64,000 nt of DNA from Bin5 sp022821545 (GCA_963664085.2 CAXXLO010000002.1:1612001-1676000), one strand, 5' to 3'. Shown: positions 26,761 to 36,596, counted from the stretch's first letter. The notes: a model not told the origin generated them from the sequence alone. Numbers and translations are program-made.

Positions 26761-26813
26761 ACAATGTCCGCAAGCGCTGATCTCTTACGGACAGTTTCAA
26801 CTTTTCCGAAAGG

Positions 26814-28013
26814 TTACTGGATGATTTCGGTAATTGCGCCGGCAGCGACGGTGCGGCCGCCTTCACGGATGGCAAAACGGCCGCCGGTCTCGATGGCGAC
26901 GGGTGAGATCAACTCGACCTCCATCGTCACATTGTCGCCGGGCATGACCATTTCCACCCCTGCCGGCAGGTCGATCGAACCGGTGATGTCCATGGTGCGG
27001 ATGTAGAACTGCGGTCTGTAGCCCTTGAAGAAGGGAGTGTGCCGTCCGCCCTCCTCCTTGCGCAGCACATAGACCTCGGACTTGAAGCGGGTGTGCGGCA
27101 TGATGCTGCCGGGCTTGGCCAGCACCTGTCCGCGGTCCACCTCTTCGCGGTCGATGCCGCGCAGCAGACACCCGACGTTGTCGCCCGCCTGCCCCTCATC
27201 GAGCAGCTTGCGGAACATCTCGACACCGGTGACGGTGGTCGAGTGTGTCGGCTTCACACCGACGATCTCCACCTCCTCCATCGGATGGATGACACCGCGC
27301 TCGACGCGACCGGTGACGACGGTGCCGCGGCCCTTGATCGAGAAGACATCCTCAATCGGCATCAGGAAGGGCTTGTCGATCTCGCGCACAGGGGTGGGGA
27401 TGTACTCATCCACCGCCCGCATCAACTCCCAGATCGGCTCATACTCGGGCGCATCGGGGTCTTCCGAGCTGCTCTCCAGGGCATGCAGGGCGCTGCCGCG
27501 CACAAACGGGATGTCGTCGCCGGGGAACTCGTAGGTGTCGAGCAGCTCGCGCAGCTCCATCTCGACCAGTTCCAGCAACTCCTCGTCCTCCATCATGTCG
27601 ACTTTGTTGAGAAAGACGACCATCGCCGGCACTTCCACCTGCCGCGCCAGCAGGATATGTTCGCGCGTCTGCGGCATGGCGCCGTCGGGCGCAGCCACCA
27701 CCAGGATCGCACCGTCCATCTGGGCTGCGCCGGTGATCATGTTCTTGATATAGTCGGCATGTCCCGGACAGTCCACGTGCGCATAGTGGCGGTTTTCGGT
27801 CTCGTACTCGACGTGCGCAATGGCGATGGTGATGCCGCGGGCCTTCTCTTCCGGCGCATTGTCGATCGCCTCAAACGCACTGAAATCAGCCATACCCCGC
27901 AGCGCCAACACCTTCGTGATCGCCGCCGTCAGCGTCGTCTTGCCGTGATCCACATGTCCGATCGTCCCCACGTTCACATGGGGCTTGTTCCTCTCAAATA
28001 CTGCCTTCGCCAT
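26814..28013 (-). CDS. tuf: Translation elongation factor Tu
   Basis: EF-Tu delivers aminoacyl-tRNA to the ribosome. The protein has 399 residues. G motifs are intact: GHVDHGKT at 19-26, DCPGHADY, and NKVD. Domain 2 (VFSIKGRGTVVTGRVERG) and domain 3 follow, with the usual GGRFAIREGGRTV ending. Codon use is strongly biased, as expected for a highly expressed gene. It is the fourth gene of the rpsL-rpsG-fusA-tuf string and precedes tRNA-Trp. A promoter, a terminator-like hairpin and another hairpin lie in the 310-nt gap after fusA. Only one tuf copy is in the window. Confidence 0.98.
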   Translation of the reverse strand: MAKAVFERNKPHVNVGTIGHVDHGKTTLTAAITKVLALRGMADFSAFEAIDNAPEEKARGITIAIAHVEYETENRHYAHVDCPGHADYIKNMITGAAQMDGAILVVAAPDGAMPQTREHILLARQVEVPAMVVFLNKVDMMEDEELLELVEMELRELLDTYEFPGDDIPFVRGSALHALESSSEDPDAPEYEPIWELMRAVDEYIPTPVREIDKPFLMPIEDVFSIKGRGTVVTGRVERGVIHPMEEVEIVGVKPTHSTTVTGVEMFRKLLDEGQAGDNVGCLLRGIDREEVDRGQVLAKPGSIMPHTRFKSEVYVLRKEEGGRHTPFFKGYRPQFYIRTMDITGSIDLPAGVEMVMPGDNVTMEVELISPVAIETGGRFAIREGGRTVAAGAITEIIQ

Positions 28014-28060
28014 TCTTTCTCTCTCCTGACTGTTTTACTTCTCTACTGTGCAGATTCAAG

Positions 28061-28079
28061 CAGCCTCGCTACGAGGCTG
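28061..28079. repeat. 8-bp inverted repeat near the tuf start
   Basis: CAGCCTCG (28061-28068) and CGAGGCTG (28072-28079) with a 3-nt loop. It forms a hairpin about 50 nt before the tuf start codon. Confidence 0.65.
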
Positions 28080-28167
28080 GAAAGTTTTCCCGTTTACACT
28101 TGCTCAGGCGATTCCATTGCCGTCCGGCGGGCACGCCTCCAGACCGTTCCAGACGAGCCAGCCGCAC

Positions 28168-28188
28168 AAAAAAGTCCCGCTTGCGGAC
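28168..28188 (-). terminator. Terminator-like hairpin between fusA and tuf
   Basis: On the minus strand GTCCGC (28188-28183) pairs with GCGGGAC (28180-28174) with one bulge, followed by TTTTTT (28173-28168). It lies downstream of the promoter at 28245-28273 and upstream of tuf. Confidence 0.75.
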
Positions 28189-28244
28189 AGAAATGCCTTG
28201 AACGGTTTACTCGGCGGCGCGGACGCCGCCTCTGCAACCTGAAC

Positions 28245-28273
28245 AGTATACGAAATCTCCTGACGGTTGACAA
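28245..28273 (-). promoter_or_regulatory. Sigma-70-type promoter upstream of tuf
   Basis: On the minus strand TTGTCA (28273-28268), 17-nt spacer, TATACT (28250-28245). It predicts a start near 28238 and a 225-nt tuf leader that includes the terminator-like hairpin. Confidence 0.7.
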
Positions 28274-28323
28274 GTCTGATCTCAACTGAAACGGCCAATC
28301 TGACTGCACCGCCCGCATCCAAC

Positions 28324-30417
28324 TCAGGCGAATTCCCGGCGCAGTGCGCCGACATCCGACTTTTGCGTGTCAGGCTGATAACTGTCGAACTGCATCGTAA
28401 AGGTGCCCCGGCCACTCGTGAGCGAACGGAGCGTCGTCGCGTACCCGAACATCTCCGCCAGCGGTACGATCGACCTCACTGCGGTAACCTTGTTGCTGTG
28501 GGCGTCCATTCCCTCGATCTGCCCCCGGCGGCTGGAAAAATCGCCCACAATATCGCCCACAAACTCCTCCGGCACGACCGCTTCAACCAGCATGATAGGC
28601 TCCAACAGGACCGGGCCCGCCTTCGCCATGCCCTCCTTGAACGCCATCGAACCGGCTATCTTGAAGGCGATTTCACTGGAATCGACTTCATGGTATCTGC
28701 CGTCCACCAGCGCGGCGCGAACATCCACCACCGGGTAACCCGACAGCACACCGCTTTCCATAGACTCTTCGATCCCCTTGCGGACCGCAGGGATGTATTC
28801 TTTGGGGACTGCCCCGCCGACGATCTTGTCCTCAAACTCGAAGCCCTTGCCCTCTTCATTTGGTTCCAGCTCGATCCAGACATGGCCGTACTGCCCGCGG
28901 CCGCCTGTCTGACGCACGAACCGCCCTTCAGCCCGCGCCTCCGTTGTGATCGTTTCCCGGTAGGCCACCTGCGGGCGCCCCTCGTTACACTGCACCCGGA
29001 ACTCTCTCTTCAGACGGTCGACGATAATCTGCAAGTGCAACTCACCCATGCCGCTGATGATCGTCTGCCCCGTCTGATCATCGTATCGAACCTGAAAGGT
29101 CGGGTCCTCTTCGGCCAGCTTCAAAAGGCCGTCGGCCATCCTGTCCTGATCGGCTTTGGACTTAGGCTCAACCGCGATCCCAATCACCGGGGCCGGAAAC
29201 TCAATCGTCTCCAGCAAAATCTCGTTGTTGCGGTCGCTTAGCGTCTCACCGGTCAGGCTCTGCTTGAGGCCGACAATGGCGGCGATGTCGCCGGCGCGGC
29301 AAATTTCGATCTCTTCCCTTTTGTCGGCATGCATCTGCAAGAGCCGCCCTATCCGTTCGCGCCGGCCTTTGTTGGCGTTGTAGACCATACTTCCCGACGC
29401 CAGAGTACCCGAATACACGCGGACATATGCCAAGCGCCCCACAAAGGGGTCCGTCACGATCTTGAAGACAAGCGCGGCGAAAGGCTCTTCCGGGTCGGCA
29501 AACCGAATCTTTTCTTCCTCTGTCTTGGGGTCAAGGCCAACGACCGGCGGCACGTCCAATGGGCTGGGAAGATAGCGAACTATCGCATCCAGAAGAGGTT
29601 GCACGCCCTTGTTCTTGAGCGCCGAACCGCACAGTATCGGCACAATGTCATTGCGAACAACCGCATTCCGCAGACCCTTGATCAACTGTTCGCTGCTGAT
29701 CTCCTCGCCTTCCAGATAGAGCGTTGTCAGTTCCTCATCCGTTTCTGCGATCCGCTCAATCATGGTGGCGCGTGCCGTTTCCGCCGCCGCCCGCATCTCT
29801 TCTGGGATCTCGGCTGTTTCAGGCGAGGCGCCCAGTGCATCGCTGTATCGCAGGGCCTTCATCGTAAAGAGGTCGATGACCCCCTGGAAATCCTCCTCCA
29901 CGCCCCAGGGTAGCTGAATCGGTAGCGGATCCGCGCCCAGGCGGTCGACTATCATACCGACCGTACGCTCAAAGTCCGCGCCCACCCGGTCCATCTTATT
30001 CACGAAGCAGATGCGAGGCACATGATATGTGTCTGCCTGCCGCCAGACGGTTTCCGACTGTGGTTCGACCCCCGCAACCGCGTCGAAGACGACGATGCCG
30101 CCATCCAGGACGCGCAAACTGCGCTGCACCTCGGCCGTAAAATCGATATGCCCCGGTGTGTCGATGATATTGATCTGGGCTTCCTCACCGCTCCGGCTGT
30201 CAACCCAGTTCGCCGTAATCGCCGCCGCAGTAATGGTGATGCCGCGCTCCCGCTCCTGCGCCATCCAGTCAGTGACGGCGGTTCCCTCATGCACTTCGCC
30301 CATTCGGTGAATGCGGCCGGAATAGAACAGAATTCGTTCCGTTGTCGTCGTCTTGCCGGCGTCGATATGAGCGATAATTCCGATATTGCGAATCTTATGT
30401 AATGGTATCTGACTCAT
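28324..30417 (-). CDS. fusA: Translation elongation factor G
   Basis: This translocase GTPase also acts with RRF in ribosome recycling. The protein has 697 residues from ATG 30417 (ACAGGTG upstream); the frame stays open to 30498 without a better start. Domain I carries AHIDAGKTTTTE (16-27), DTPGHIDFT and NKMDR. Domains II-V follow with VAYRETI and GRGQYGHVWIELEP in domain IV and LAEMFGYATTLRSLTSGRG near the C-terminus. It lies third in the rpsL-rpsG-fusA-tuf order. A 398-nt gap separates it from rpsG. Confidence 0.98.
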   Translation of the reverse strand: MSQIPLHKIRNIGIIAHIDAGKTTTTERILFYSGRIHRMGEVHEGTAVTDWMAQERERGITITAAAITANWVDSRSGEEAQINIIDTPGHIDFTAEVQRSLRVLDGGIVVFDAVAGVEPQSETVWRQADTYHVPRICFVNKMDRVGADFERTVGMIVDRLGADPLPIQLPWGVEEDFQGVIDLFTMKALRYSDALGASPETAEIPEEMRAAAETARATMIERIAETDEELTTLYLEGEEISSEQLIKGLRNAVVRNDIVPILCGSALKNKGVQPLLDAIVRYLPSPLDVPPVVGLDPKTEEEKIRFADPEEPFAALVFKIVTDPFVGRLAYVRVYSGTLASGSMVYNANKGRRERIGRLLQMHADKREEIEICRAGDIAAIVGLKQSLTGETLSDRNNEILLETIEFPAPVIGIAVEPKSKADQDRMADGLLKLAEEDPTFQVRYDDQTGQTIISGMGELHLQIIVDRLKREFRVQCNEGRPQVAYRETITTEARAEGRFVRQTGGRGQYGHVWIELEPNEEGKGFEFEDKIVGGAVPKEYIPAVRKGIEESMESGVLSGYPVVDVRAALVDGRYHEVDSSEIAFKIAGSMAFKEGMAKAGPVLLEPIMLVEAVVPEEFVGDIVGDFSSRRGQIEGMDAHSNKVTAVRSIVPLAEMFGYATTLRSLTSGRGTFTMQFDSYQPDTQKSDVGALRREFA

Positions 30418-30815
30418 CAAATTCACCTGTATCTTATCTGCACCTGATCTTTTCCTGGTGGGCAGCGCCCCATTCCACCTAAGCTGGGCCGCATTCAACC
30501 GTCTCGCCCTGCCCCCAACAAAAACGACGCAGCCGTCTTACAGCCACCGGAATCCAACGCACCCTTTTCGAGCAGGGGCGCCTGCAATCTGCTAATCCGG
30601 CGGCCTGCTCTTCCGGCAGCGTCGAATCTCACTCAGCGGGATGCTGAGCGCGGTGCGACATCATTCCGTCGCTCGAATGCGTCGTGTATTGTTCGGTTCA
30701 GAAGAAAATCCAAACCCGGAAGGGCAGGATTCCTCCGAAGCTGTGCCCAGCCAGGGCGCCGGACACATCAGGAATTACCAACTCGTTTGTCTATGCTGCC
30801 ATGCAGGCAAAATGC
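30418..30815. other. rpsG-fusA intergenic region (about 400 nt)
   Basis: No gene is supported here. A weak terminator-like element on the minus strand, a 4-bp stem GACG/CGTC (30537-30526) followed by TTTTT (30524-30520), is the only feature noticed. The gap is longer than usual within this operon. Confidence 0.4.
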
Positions 30816-31292
30816 CTATCGCCTTCTGGCAAAATGTGCAAAGGCTTGATTGGCTTCTGCCATCCGGTGCGTTTCTTCACGCCTGCGCACGGTTTGTCCT
30901 TCCCCGCGCGCCGTGTCCAGAAGTTCATTCGCCAACCGAGTGGCCATATTGCGACCGCTCCGCCCCCTGGCATTCTGAATCAGCCAGCGCATGGCCAAGG
31001 CCTGCCGCCGGTCAGGGCGAATCTCCATCGGCACCTGATAGGTCGCGCCGCCAACACGCTGCGGTTTGACCTCAACCAGAGGAGTGGCGTTCCTGAGCGC
31101 TTCTTCGAAGACTTCCAGAGGTGGACGATTGGTGCGTTCGGATATGGTATCCAGTGCGGTATACACAATTCTGGCGGCCAGACTTTTCTTGCCCCGTTCC
31201 ATCAGATTGTTGATGAACTTGGCCAGCACAACGCTGTTGTGCCGGGGGTCGGGCGTAACTTGACGCTTTTCGGGCCGGTTTCGTCGCGGCAT
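30816..31292 (-). CDS. rpsG: 30S ribosomal protein S7
   Basis: S7 nucleates assembly of the 30S head and contacts the E site. The protein has 158 residues. Conserved parts are PDPRHNSVVLAKFINNLM-RGKKSLA (about 14-38), PLVEVKPQRVGGATYQVPME (about 70-90), and the C-terminal AMRWLIQNARGR and VRRREETHRMAEANQAFAH. It follows rpsL by 84 nt. All family landmarks are intact. Confidence 0.98.
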   Translation of the reverse strand: MPRRNRPEKRQVTPDPRHNSVVLAKFINNLMERGKKSLAARIVYTALDTISERTNRPPLEVFEEALRNATPLVEVKPQRVGGATYQVPMEIRPDRRQALAMRWLIQNARGRSGRNMATRLANELLDTARGEGQTVRRREETHRMAEANQAFAHFARRR

Positions 31293-31376
31293 TCTACTAC
31301 TCCATCTCCATCATTTGCGCTTGCGCGCCTCCCGAGGTTGGACGCACAGCCTGTCCCCCCTCGCCAGAGTATGCGC

Positions 31377-31793
31377 CTAAAGCGGCTTCTTGGTACCGTA
31401 TTTGCTGCGGCTTCGCTTGCGGTCATTGACCCCCGTGCTGTCCAGCGCGCCGCGCACGATATGATAGCGTACGCCGGGCAGATCTCTTACCCGACCGCCG
31501 CGTACCAGAACCACACTGTGTTCCTGGAGGTTATGGCCTTCGCCAGGAATATAGGCCGTCACTTCAACGCCATTGGTAAGGCGCACACGGGCTACCTTGC
31601 GCAGGGCGGAATTCGGTTTCTTAGGTGTTGTCGTTCGCACCTGTGTACATACACCCCTTTTCTGGGGATTGCCTTGCTTGACCCGCTTTGTGCGGCCGGT
31701 CAATGTGTTCTGCGTAAAGCGCAAGGCCGGTGCGGTCTCTTTCTTTGGCTTGGTCTTACGGCCCTTGCGGACCAATTGATTTATCGTCGGCAA
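31377..31793 (-). CDS. rpsL: 30S ribosomal protein S12
   Basis: S12 lies at the decoding centre. The protein has 138 residues. Compared with E. coli S12 there is an insertion of about 14 residues before PQKRGVCTQV (about residues 25-40), a feature shared with many Gram-positive and Chloroflexota S12 proteins. The TPKKPNSALRK loop, where streptomycin-resistance changes occur, and the second loop GGRVRDLPGVRYH are wild-type in appearance. Start ATG 31793 has GGGAGGA upstream. A promoter at 31842-31871 lies about 50 nt upstream, so the str operon is transcribed separately from rpoBC. Confidence 0.98.
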   Translation of the reverse strand: MPTINQLVRKGRKTKPKKETAPALRFTQNTLTGRTKRVKQGNPQKRGVCTQVRTTTPKKPNSALRKVARVRLTNGVEVTAYIPGEGHNLQEHSVVLVRGGRVRDLPGVRYHIVRGALDSTGVNDRKRSRSKYGTKKPL

Positions 31794-31841
31794 ATGGTTC
31801 CTCCCTGATGGTCATCGTAGCCCACGAAAAGACAGTAGTCT

Positions 31842-31871
31842 ACTATATCACAACCGGGCTGCTGTAGGCAA
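31842..31871 (-). promoter_or_regulatory. Sigma-70-type promoter of the rpsL operon
   Basis: On the minus strand TTGCCT (31871-31866), 18-nt spacer, TATAGT (31847-31842). It predicts a leader of about 40 nt before rpsL. Confidence 0.7.
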
Positions 31872-31926
31872 ATCAGGCAGGAACCATTTGGATGCATCAC
31901 CCAATAAAGTCCAGGCGAACGAGAAA

Positions 31927-31952
31927 GGGTGGAAGAGCCGACTCTCCCACCC
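31927..31952 (-). terminator. Terminator after rpoC
   Basis: On the minus strand GGGTGGGAGAG (31952-31942) pairs with CTCTTCCACCC (31937-31927) over 11 bp with one G-U pair, then TTTCTC. It lies 30 nt after the rpoC stop and before the rpsL promoter. Confidence 0.8.
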
Positions 31953-31982
31953 TCGTCTGTACATCTACATTTCAAGTGACTT

Positions 31983-34900
31983 TTAGCGCAGATCGACGTT
32001 GATCTCTTCGCCTTCCTCGTCCTTCAGATTGTTGAAGTCGAAGTCGAGCTCTTCCTCCTCGACGCCGCCGCCAAACCCGGATAGCATCCCCAGCGGGCCG
32101 ATACCCACTTCCGCCAAACCGGAGAGATCGGCCAGGTCCAGATCGGGATCGTCCAGGTCGAACTCGAGTTCGCTCAACCCCTCATCGACGATATCGTGCT
32201 GCTCCGCCAGCTGCTCAACGGCCTGCTGCTTCTCTTCTTCCCACATGCGCCGCGTGCGGAAACCGGAGCCGACCGGAATCAGCTTGCCGATGATGACATT
32301 CTCCTTGAGGCCCCGCAACTCGTCCCGCTGGCCTTGCACAGCGGCATCGGTAAGCACGCGCGTCGTCTCCTGGAAGCTGGCCGCAGCCAGGAAGCTTTCG
32401 GTATTCAAGGCGGCTTTCGTCAACCCCAGCACGACCGGTTCGGCCTTGGCCGGCCGGTGACCGTGGCCGATCGCCTTGTTGTTCTCATCCTCAAATTGGA
32501 AACGGTCCACCAGTTCGCCCGGCAGAAAATCAGTATCGCCGGTCGCCCGGATCATCACGCGGCGCAGCAACTGGCGCAAGATCACCTCGATATGCTTGTC
32601 GTGGATCGCAACGCCCTGGCTCCGGTATACCTGCTGCACCTGCTCCAACAGGTATAACTGACAGGCTTCCCGGCCCTGAATGCGCAGAATCTCTCTTGGA
32701 TTTTTCGAGCCTTCGGTCAGCTGCTCGCCGGCGGTCACATCTTCACCCTTCTCCACCCGCAATCGGGCATTGGCGGGGATATCGGTCTCCCATACCAGGT
32801 TGTCTTCCCGGCGGATAATGACCTGACCGTTCTCGGCGAAGATCTGGCCCTCCATGCCTGCCAGGACTCCCTGTGCATCCTCGTCTCCGTTGCGGGCGAT
32901 GATCGTATCTTCCTGCACCCGGTCATCTGAATCCACCATCAGCTCAAAGCCTTCGGGAATGGCGATTTCCCGTCGTTTGAGTTCGGTGCGGCTCACCTTC
33001 AACATGCGTTGATCGCCTTCCCACCAGATGTCAACCTTGCCATCGATCTCGCTGATGACAGCTTCACCTTTGGGGTTTCGTACCTCGAACAACTCCTCGA
33101 CGCGCGGCAAACCCTGGGTGATGTCATCACTGCCGGCCACACCGCCCGTGTGGAACGTGCGCAGCGTGAGCTGGGTTCCCGGCTCGCCGATCGACTGTGC
33201 CGCGATTATCCCCACCGCTTCACCCTGCTCCACCGTTCCTCCTCGGGCCAGGTCCGTACCATAACATTTCTTGCACAGGCCAAAGCGGGACTCGCAAGTC
33301 AGCGGGCTATAGACGAAAGCCTTTTCCACCTCATGACGCTCGATGGTTGCCAGGGCGGCCTCGTCAATGACGGTATCCCGCTCCAGCAACGTCTCATCGG
33401 AATCAGGAAGTCTGATCGCAGCGGCAAGCGTGCGCGTGGCCACGCGGTCGGCGAAGCTCTCGCCCATATCCCTTGAACTCTTGGCATCGATCCAGATGCC
33501 GGCATTGGTGCCGCAATCATCCTCGGTCACGATCACATCCTGGGCCACGTCCACCAGGCGGCGGGTCAGATAGCCGGCGTCTGCGGTGCGCAGAGCCGTA
33601 TCCGCCAGGCCTTTGCGGCCGCCATGCGTGCTGAGGAAGTACTCCAACGCGGTTAACCCTTCGCGGAAATTTGAGCGGATCGGCAAAGGAATAATGCGCC
33701 CATTGGGGCCGGCAATCAGGCCGCGCATACCGGCCAGCTGCCGCACCGTATTGACGCCCCCCTTGGTCGAACCGGAGTGCGCCATCGCGCCAAGCCCCTC
33801 AAGCGGGCTGAGCAGTTTACGTACCTCGGCCGTCACCTCATCAGCAGCCCGTGTCCACAGTTCGACCGTCTTTTCGTACAGCTCTTCCTCGGTAATCAGG
33901 CCGCGTCGGTACTGGTGCTCGGCCTCGGCTACCTCGTCGGAAGTGCGTTCGACGATTTCGTCCTTTTCATGCGGCACCTGAATGTCACTGACCGCAATCG
34001 TGATGCCGGACCGGGTGGCGTATTCGAAACCCAGATCCTTGATATTGTCTACCGTTTCGGCTGTCACTTCCCGGCCCAGGTGCTTGTAACAGAGGTCGAT
34101 GACCTCATTGACACCCTTCTTGTCGAGAAGCTCGTTGACGAACCACAACTCTTCCGGCAGCGCCCGGTTGAAGATGATACGCCCGATCGTTGTGCGAATG
34201 ATTCGATCTCGCGGCCAGGCGGCCCCCAACAGATTCAGTTTCCGCAGGGCGTCCCGCACCTCAGTCATGGCCGCCACGCCAAAAGCCGGAATCTCCTGAA
34301 TCATGTGGCGTTCGCCTTGAGCATAGATGTCCATCAGTTCGCCGACGGTGGCGATGCCGTGTTCCTGCAAGGCATCCATCACCCGCTCGCTCACCTCCAT
34401 CGACTCGATCGGCTGAACGTCGAAACGCGTCGTAAAGCGCGCCCGGATCGAATCCCGCAATTTGACATGGCCCAGGCTGTAGATGTATTCCGCTTCATCC
34501 ATCGAGCTGAAATGCGGCAGTTCGGCATCGGGCGTCGACTCGTTCTCTTCGGTCGTCAGGTAGTAGACACCCATCACCATGTCCTTCGAAGGGCCGACGA
34601 TCGGTTCACCACTGCTGGGCTTGAGCAGATTCTGGCTCGAAAGCATCAGTTGCCGCGCCTCATCTACCGCAGACTGGCTCAGCGGCACATGCACCGCCAT
34701 CTGATCACCGTCAAAATCTGCATTAAACGCGTCGCAGACCAGTGGGTGCAGCTGTATCGCGCTACCCTCCACCAACGTGACTTCAAAGGCCTGAATGCCC
34801 AGGCGATGCAGCGTCGGCGCCCTGTTCAACAGCACCGGCCGCTCCTTGCAGATCTCCTCCAGCTCGTCCCAAACCTCGGACTGCTGGCGATCTACCATGC

Positions 34901-36596
34901 GCTTGGCGCTCTTGATGTTGTGCGCATAGTTGTCCTCCACCAGGCGCCGCATGACGAACGGTTTGAACAGCTCCAGCGCCATCTTTTTCGGCAGGCCGCA
35001 CTGGTGCAGCTTCAACGTCGGGCCGATCACAATGACCGAGCGACCGGAGTAATCGACGCGTTTCCCCAACAGGTTGCGGCGGAAACGGCCCTGCTTCCCC
35101 TTGAGCATGTCGCTCAGGCTCTTGAGCTTGCGCTTGCCGCTGCGGCTGACCGCCCGGCCCCGCCGCCCGTTGTCAATCAGACTATCGACCGCTTCCTGCA
35201 ACATGCGCTTTTCGTTGCGCACGATGACATCCGGCGCCCCGAGGTCAAGCAGCCGCTTGAGACGGTTGTTGCGGTTGATCACCCGCCTGTACAGATCATT
35301 GAGATCGCTGGTCGCGAAGCGTCCGCCGTCCAGCTGCACCATTGGCCGCAGTTCCGGCGGAATCACCGGTAAAATCGTCAGCACCATCCACTCCGGCCGG
35401 TTGCCGCTCTTGCGGAAGTTTTCCACAACGCGCAGACGTTTGGCCGCCTTTTTGCGGCGCTGCTTGCTCTTGGTCGTAAAAATCTCCAGGCGCAACTCTT
35501 TTGCCAGTTCGTCCAGATCGACTTTGGCTACGATATCGCGGATCGCCTCGGCGCCCATTTCCGCCTTGAAAATGTTGCCCCACCGATCGGCCAGCTCGCG
35601 ATAGCGGGTCTCCGTCAGAAGCTGCATCTCCTCCATGCTCTTCAGTTCATCCAGCTCCTCTTCCGCGCCGGACTGCAGCCGCTCCCGCTGTTCGGCTACA
35701 TCTTCCCGCATCTTTTCGAGCAACCCTTCCAGTTCCTGGCGTATGTATGTCTGCTTCGCCTGAATCTGCGTCCGAATATCCGACTTTTCCTCGTCGGACT
35801 CAAACTGGAGCTTGTCCAACCGTTCCTGCACATGGTCGTTGACCGTTCGTTCGTGCTTGGCTGTGACCTTCCTATTGGCCGCAATGATCGGCTCGTCTAC
35901 CCAATCCAGGCCTTTGTCTTCTGGCGCTTTCTTGTCAAGATTGCTCTGAATCCAGTCCTGGAGCCGCTGGGCCTGGCTGATCGCCTCTGACGAAGATCGG
36001 TTGATGCGCTCATCAAGCCGCGCGATCTGTGCCTGTTCTTCCTCGTCCAGCTTGTCAAGCTGGCTCTGCGCACTGCTTTCGACAACGTCGATCTGCTCCT
36101 GCGCCTCGTTCTCCAATCGGGCTATCCCCATCTGCATCTCTTTTTCGAGACGCTGAATCGCCCGGCCGCGTGCATCTTCGTTCACGTCGGTGATGATGAA
36201 CTGAGCAAAGTACAGGACCCGCTCCAGATGGCGGGGGCTGATGTTCAGGAGCAACCCCAGATGGCTGGGAACGCCTTTCACATACCAGATATGGCTGACT
36301 GGCGATGCCAGTTGAATGTGACCCATGCGTTCGCGGCGCACACGCTGCGGCGCCACTTCCACACCGCATTTGTCGCAGACGATGCCCTTATACCGGACGC
36401 GCTTATACTTGCCGCAAGCGCATTCCCAATCCTTCTGCGGCCCGAAGATTCGTTCACAGAACAGTCCGTCCCGCTCCGGTCGCAGCGTGCGGTAGTTGAT
36501 CGTCTCCGGCTTCGTTACTTCGCCGAAACTCCAGTCGTCAATCTGGTCCGGGGAGGCAAGAGAAATGCGAATTGCGTCAAAATCTCGTACTTCCAT
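31983..36596 (-). CDS. rpoC: DNA-directed RNA polymerase beta-prime subunit
   Basis: Catalytic subunit of RNA polymerase, 1537 residues. The N-terminal zinc site uses C59, C61, C74 and C77. Between about residues 140 and 330 there is a strongly charged coiled-coil insertion, in the place where Thermus and its relatives carry their large beta-prime insertion. The active-site loop NADFDGDQM (625-633) holds the three magnesium aspartates. The second zinc site lies near CESRFGLCKKC, and the trigger-loop and bridge-helix region (GLRGLIAGPNGRI-type sequence) is intact. The C-terminal 50 residues are acidic with a Gly-rich stretch. It lies 165 nt after rpoB. Confidence 0.98.
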   Translation of the reverse strand: MEVRDFDAIRISLASPDQIDDWSFGEVTKPETINYRTLRPERDGLFCERIFGPQKDWECACGKYKRVRYKGIVCDKCGVEVAPQRVRRERMGHIQLASPVSHIWYVKGVPSHLGLLLNISPRHLERVLYFAQFIITDVNEDARGRAIQRLEKEMQMGIARLENEAQEQIDVVESSAQSQLDKLDEEEQAQIARLDERINRSSSEAISQAQRLQDWIQSNLDKKAPEDKGLDWVDEPIIAANRKVTAKHERTVNDHVQERLDKLQFESDEEKSDIRTQIQAKQTYIRQELEGLLEKMREDVAEQRERLQSGAEEELDELKSMEEMQLLTETRYRELADRWGNIFKAEMGAEAIRDIVAKVDLDELAKELRLEIFTTKSKQRRKKAAKRLRVVENFRKSGNRPEWMVLTILPVIPPELRPMVQLDGGRFATSDLNDLYRRVINRNNRLKRLLDLGAPDVIVRNEKRMLQEAVDSLIDNGRRGRAVSRSGKRKLKSLSDMLKGKQGRFRRNLLGKRVDYSGRSVIVIGPTLKLHQCGLPKKMALELFKPFVMRRLVEDNYAHNIKSAKRMVDRQQSEVWDELEEICKERPVLLNRAPTLHRLGIQAFEVTLVEGSAIQLHPLVCDAFNADFDGDQMAVHVPLSQSAVDEARQLMLSSQNLLKPSSGEPIVGPSKDMVMGVYYLTTEENESTPDAELPHFSSMDEAEYIYSLGHVKLRDSIRARFTTRFDVQPIESMEVSERVMDALQEHGIATVGELMDIYAQGERHMIQEIPAFGVAAMTEVRDALRKLNLLGAAWPRDRIIRTTIGRIIFNRALPEELWFVNELLDKKGVNEVIDLCYKHLGREVTAETVDNIKDLGFEYATRSGITIAVSDIQVPHEKDEIVERTSDEVAEAEHQYRRGLITEEELYEKTVELWTRAADEVTAEVRKLLSPLEGLGAMAHSGSTKGGVNTVRQLAGMRGLIAGPNGRIIPLPIRSNFREGLTALEYFLSTHGGRKGLADTALRTADAGYLTRRLVDVAQDVIVTEDDCGTNAGIWIDAKSSRDMGESFADRVATRTLAAAIRLPDSDETLLERDTVIDEAALATIERHEVEKAFVYSPLTCESRFGLCKKCYGTDLARGGTVEQGEAVGIIAAQSIGEPGTQLTLRTFHTGGVAGSDDITQGLPRVEELFEVRNPKGEAVISEIDGKVDIWWEGDQRMLKVSRTELKRREIAIPEGFELMVDSDDRVQEDTIIARNGDEDAQGVLAGMEGQIFAENGQVIIRREDNLVWETDIPANARLRVEKGEDVTAGEQLTEGSKNPREILRIQGREACQLYLLEQVQQVYRSQGVAIHDKHIEVILRQLLRRVMIRATGDTDFLPGELVDRFQFEDENNKAIGHGHRPAKAEPVVLGLTKAALNTESFLAAASFQETTRVLTDAAVQGQRDELRGLKENVIIGKLIPVGSGFRTRRMWEEEKQQAVEQLAEQHDIVDEGLSELEFDLDDPDLDLADLSGLAEVGIGPLGMLSGFGGGVEEEELDFDFNNLKDEEGEEINVDLR

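Noticed and set aside
27039..28289. Plus-strand open frame (416 codons) opposite tuf
   Set aside because: Antisense shadow of a highly biased gene; no ribosome binding site or recognisable domain.
33777..35372. Long plus-strand open frame (531 codons) opposite rpoC
   Set aside because: It is the mirror of a strongly conserved rpoC region with high GC at third positions. Composition is His/Arg/Gln-rich with no family signal.
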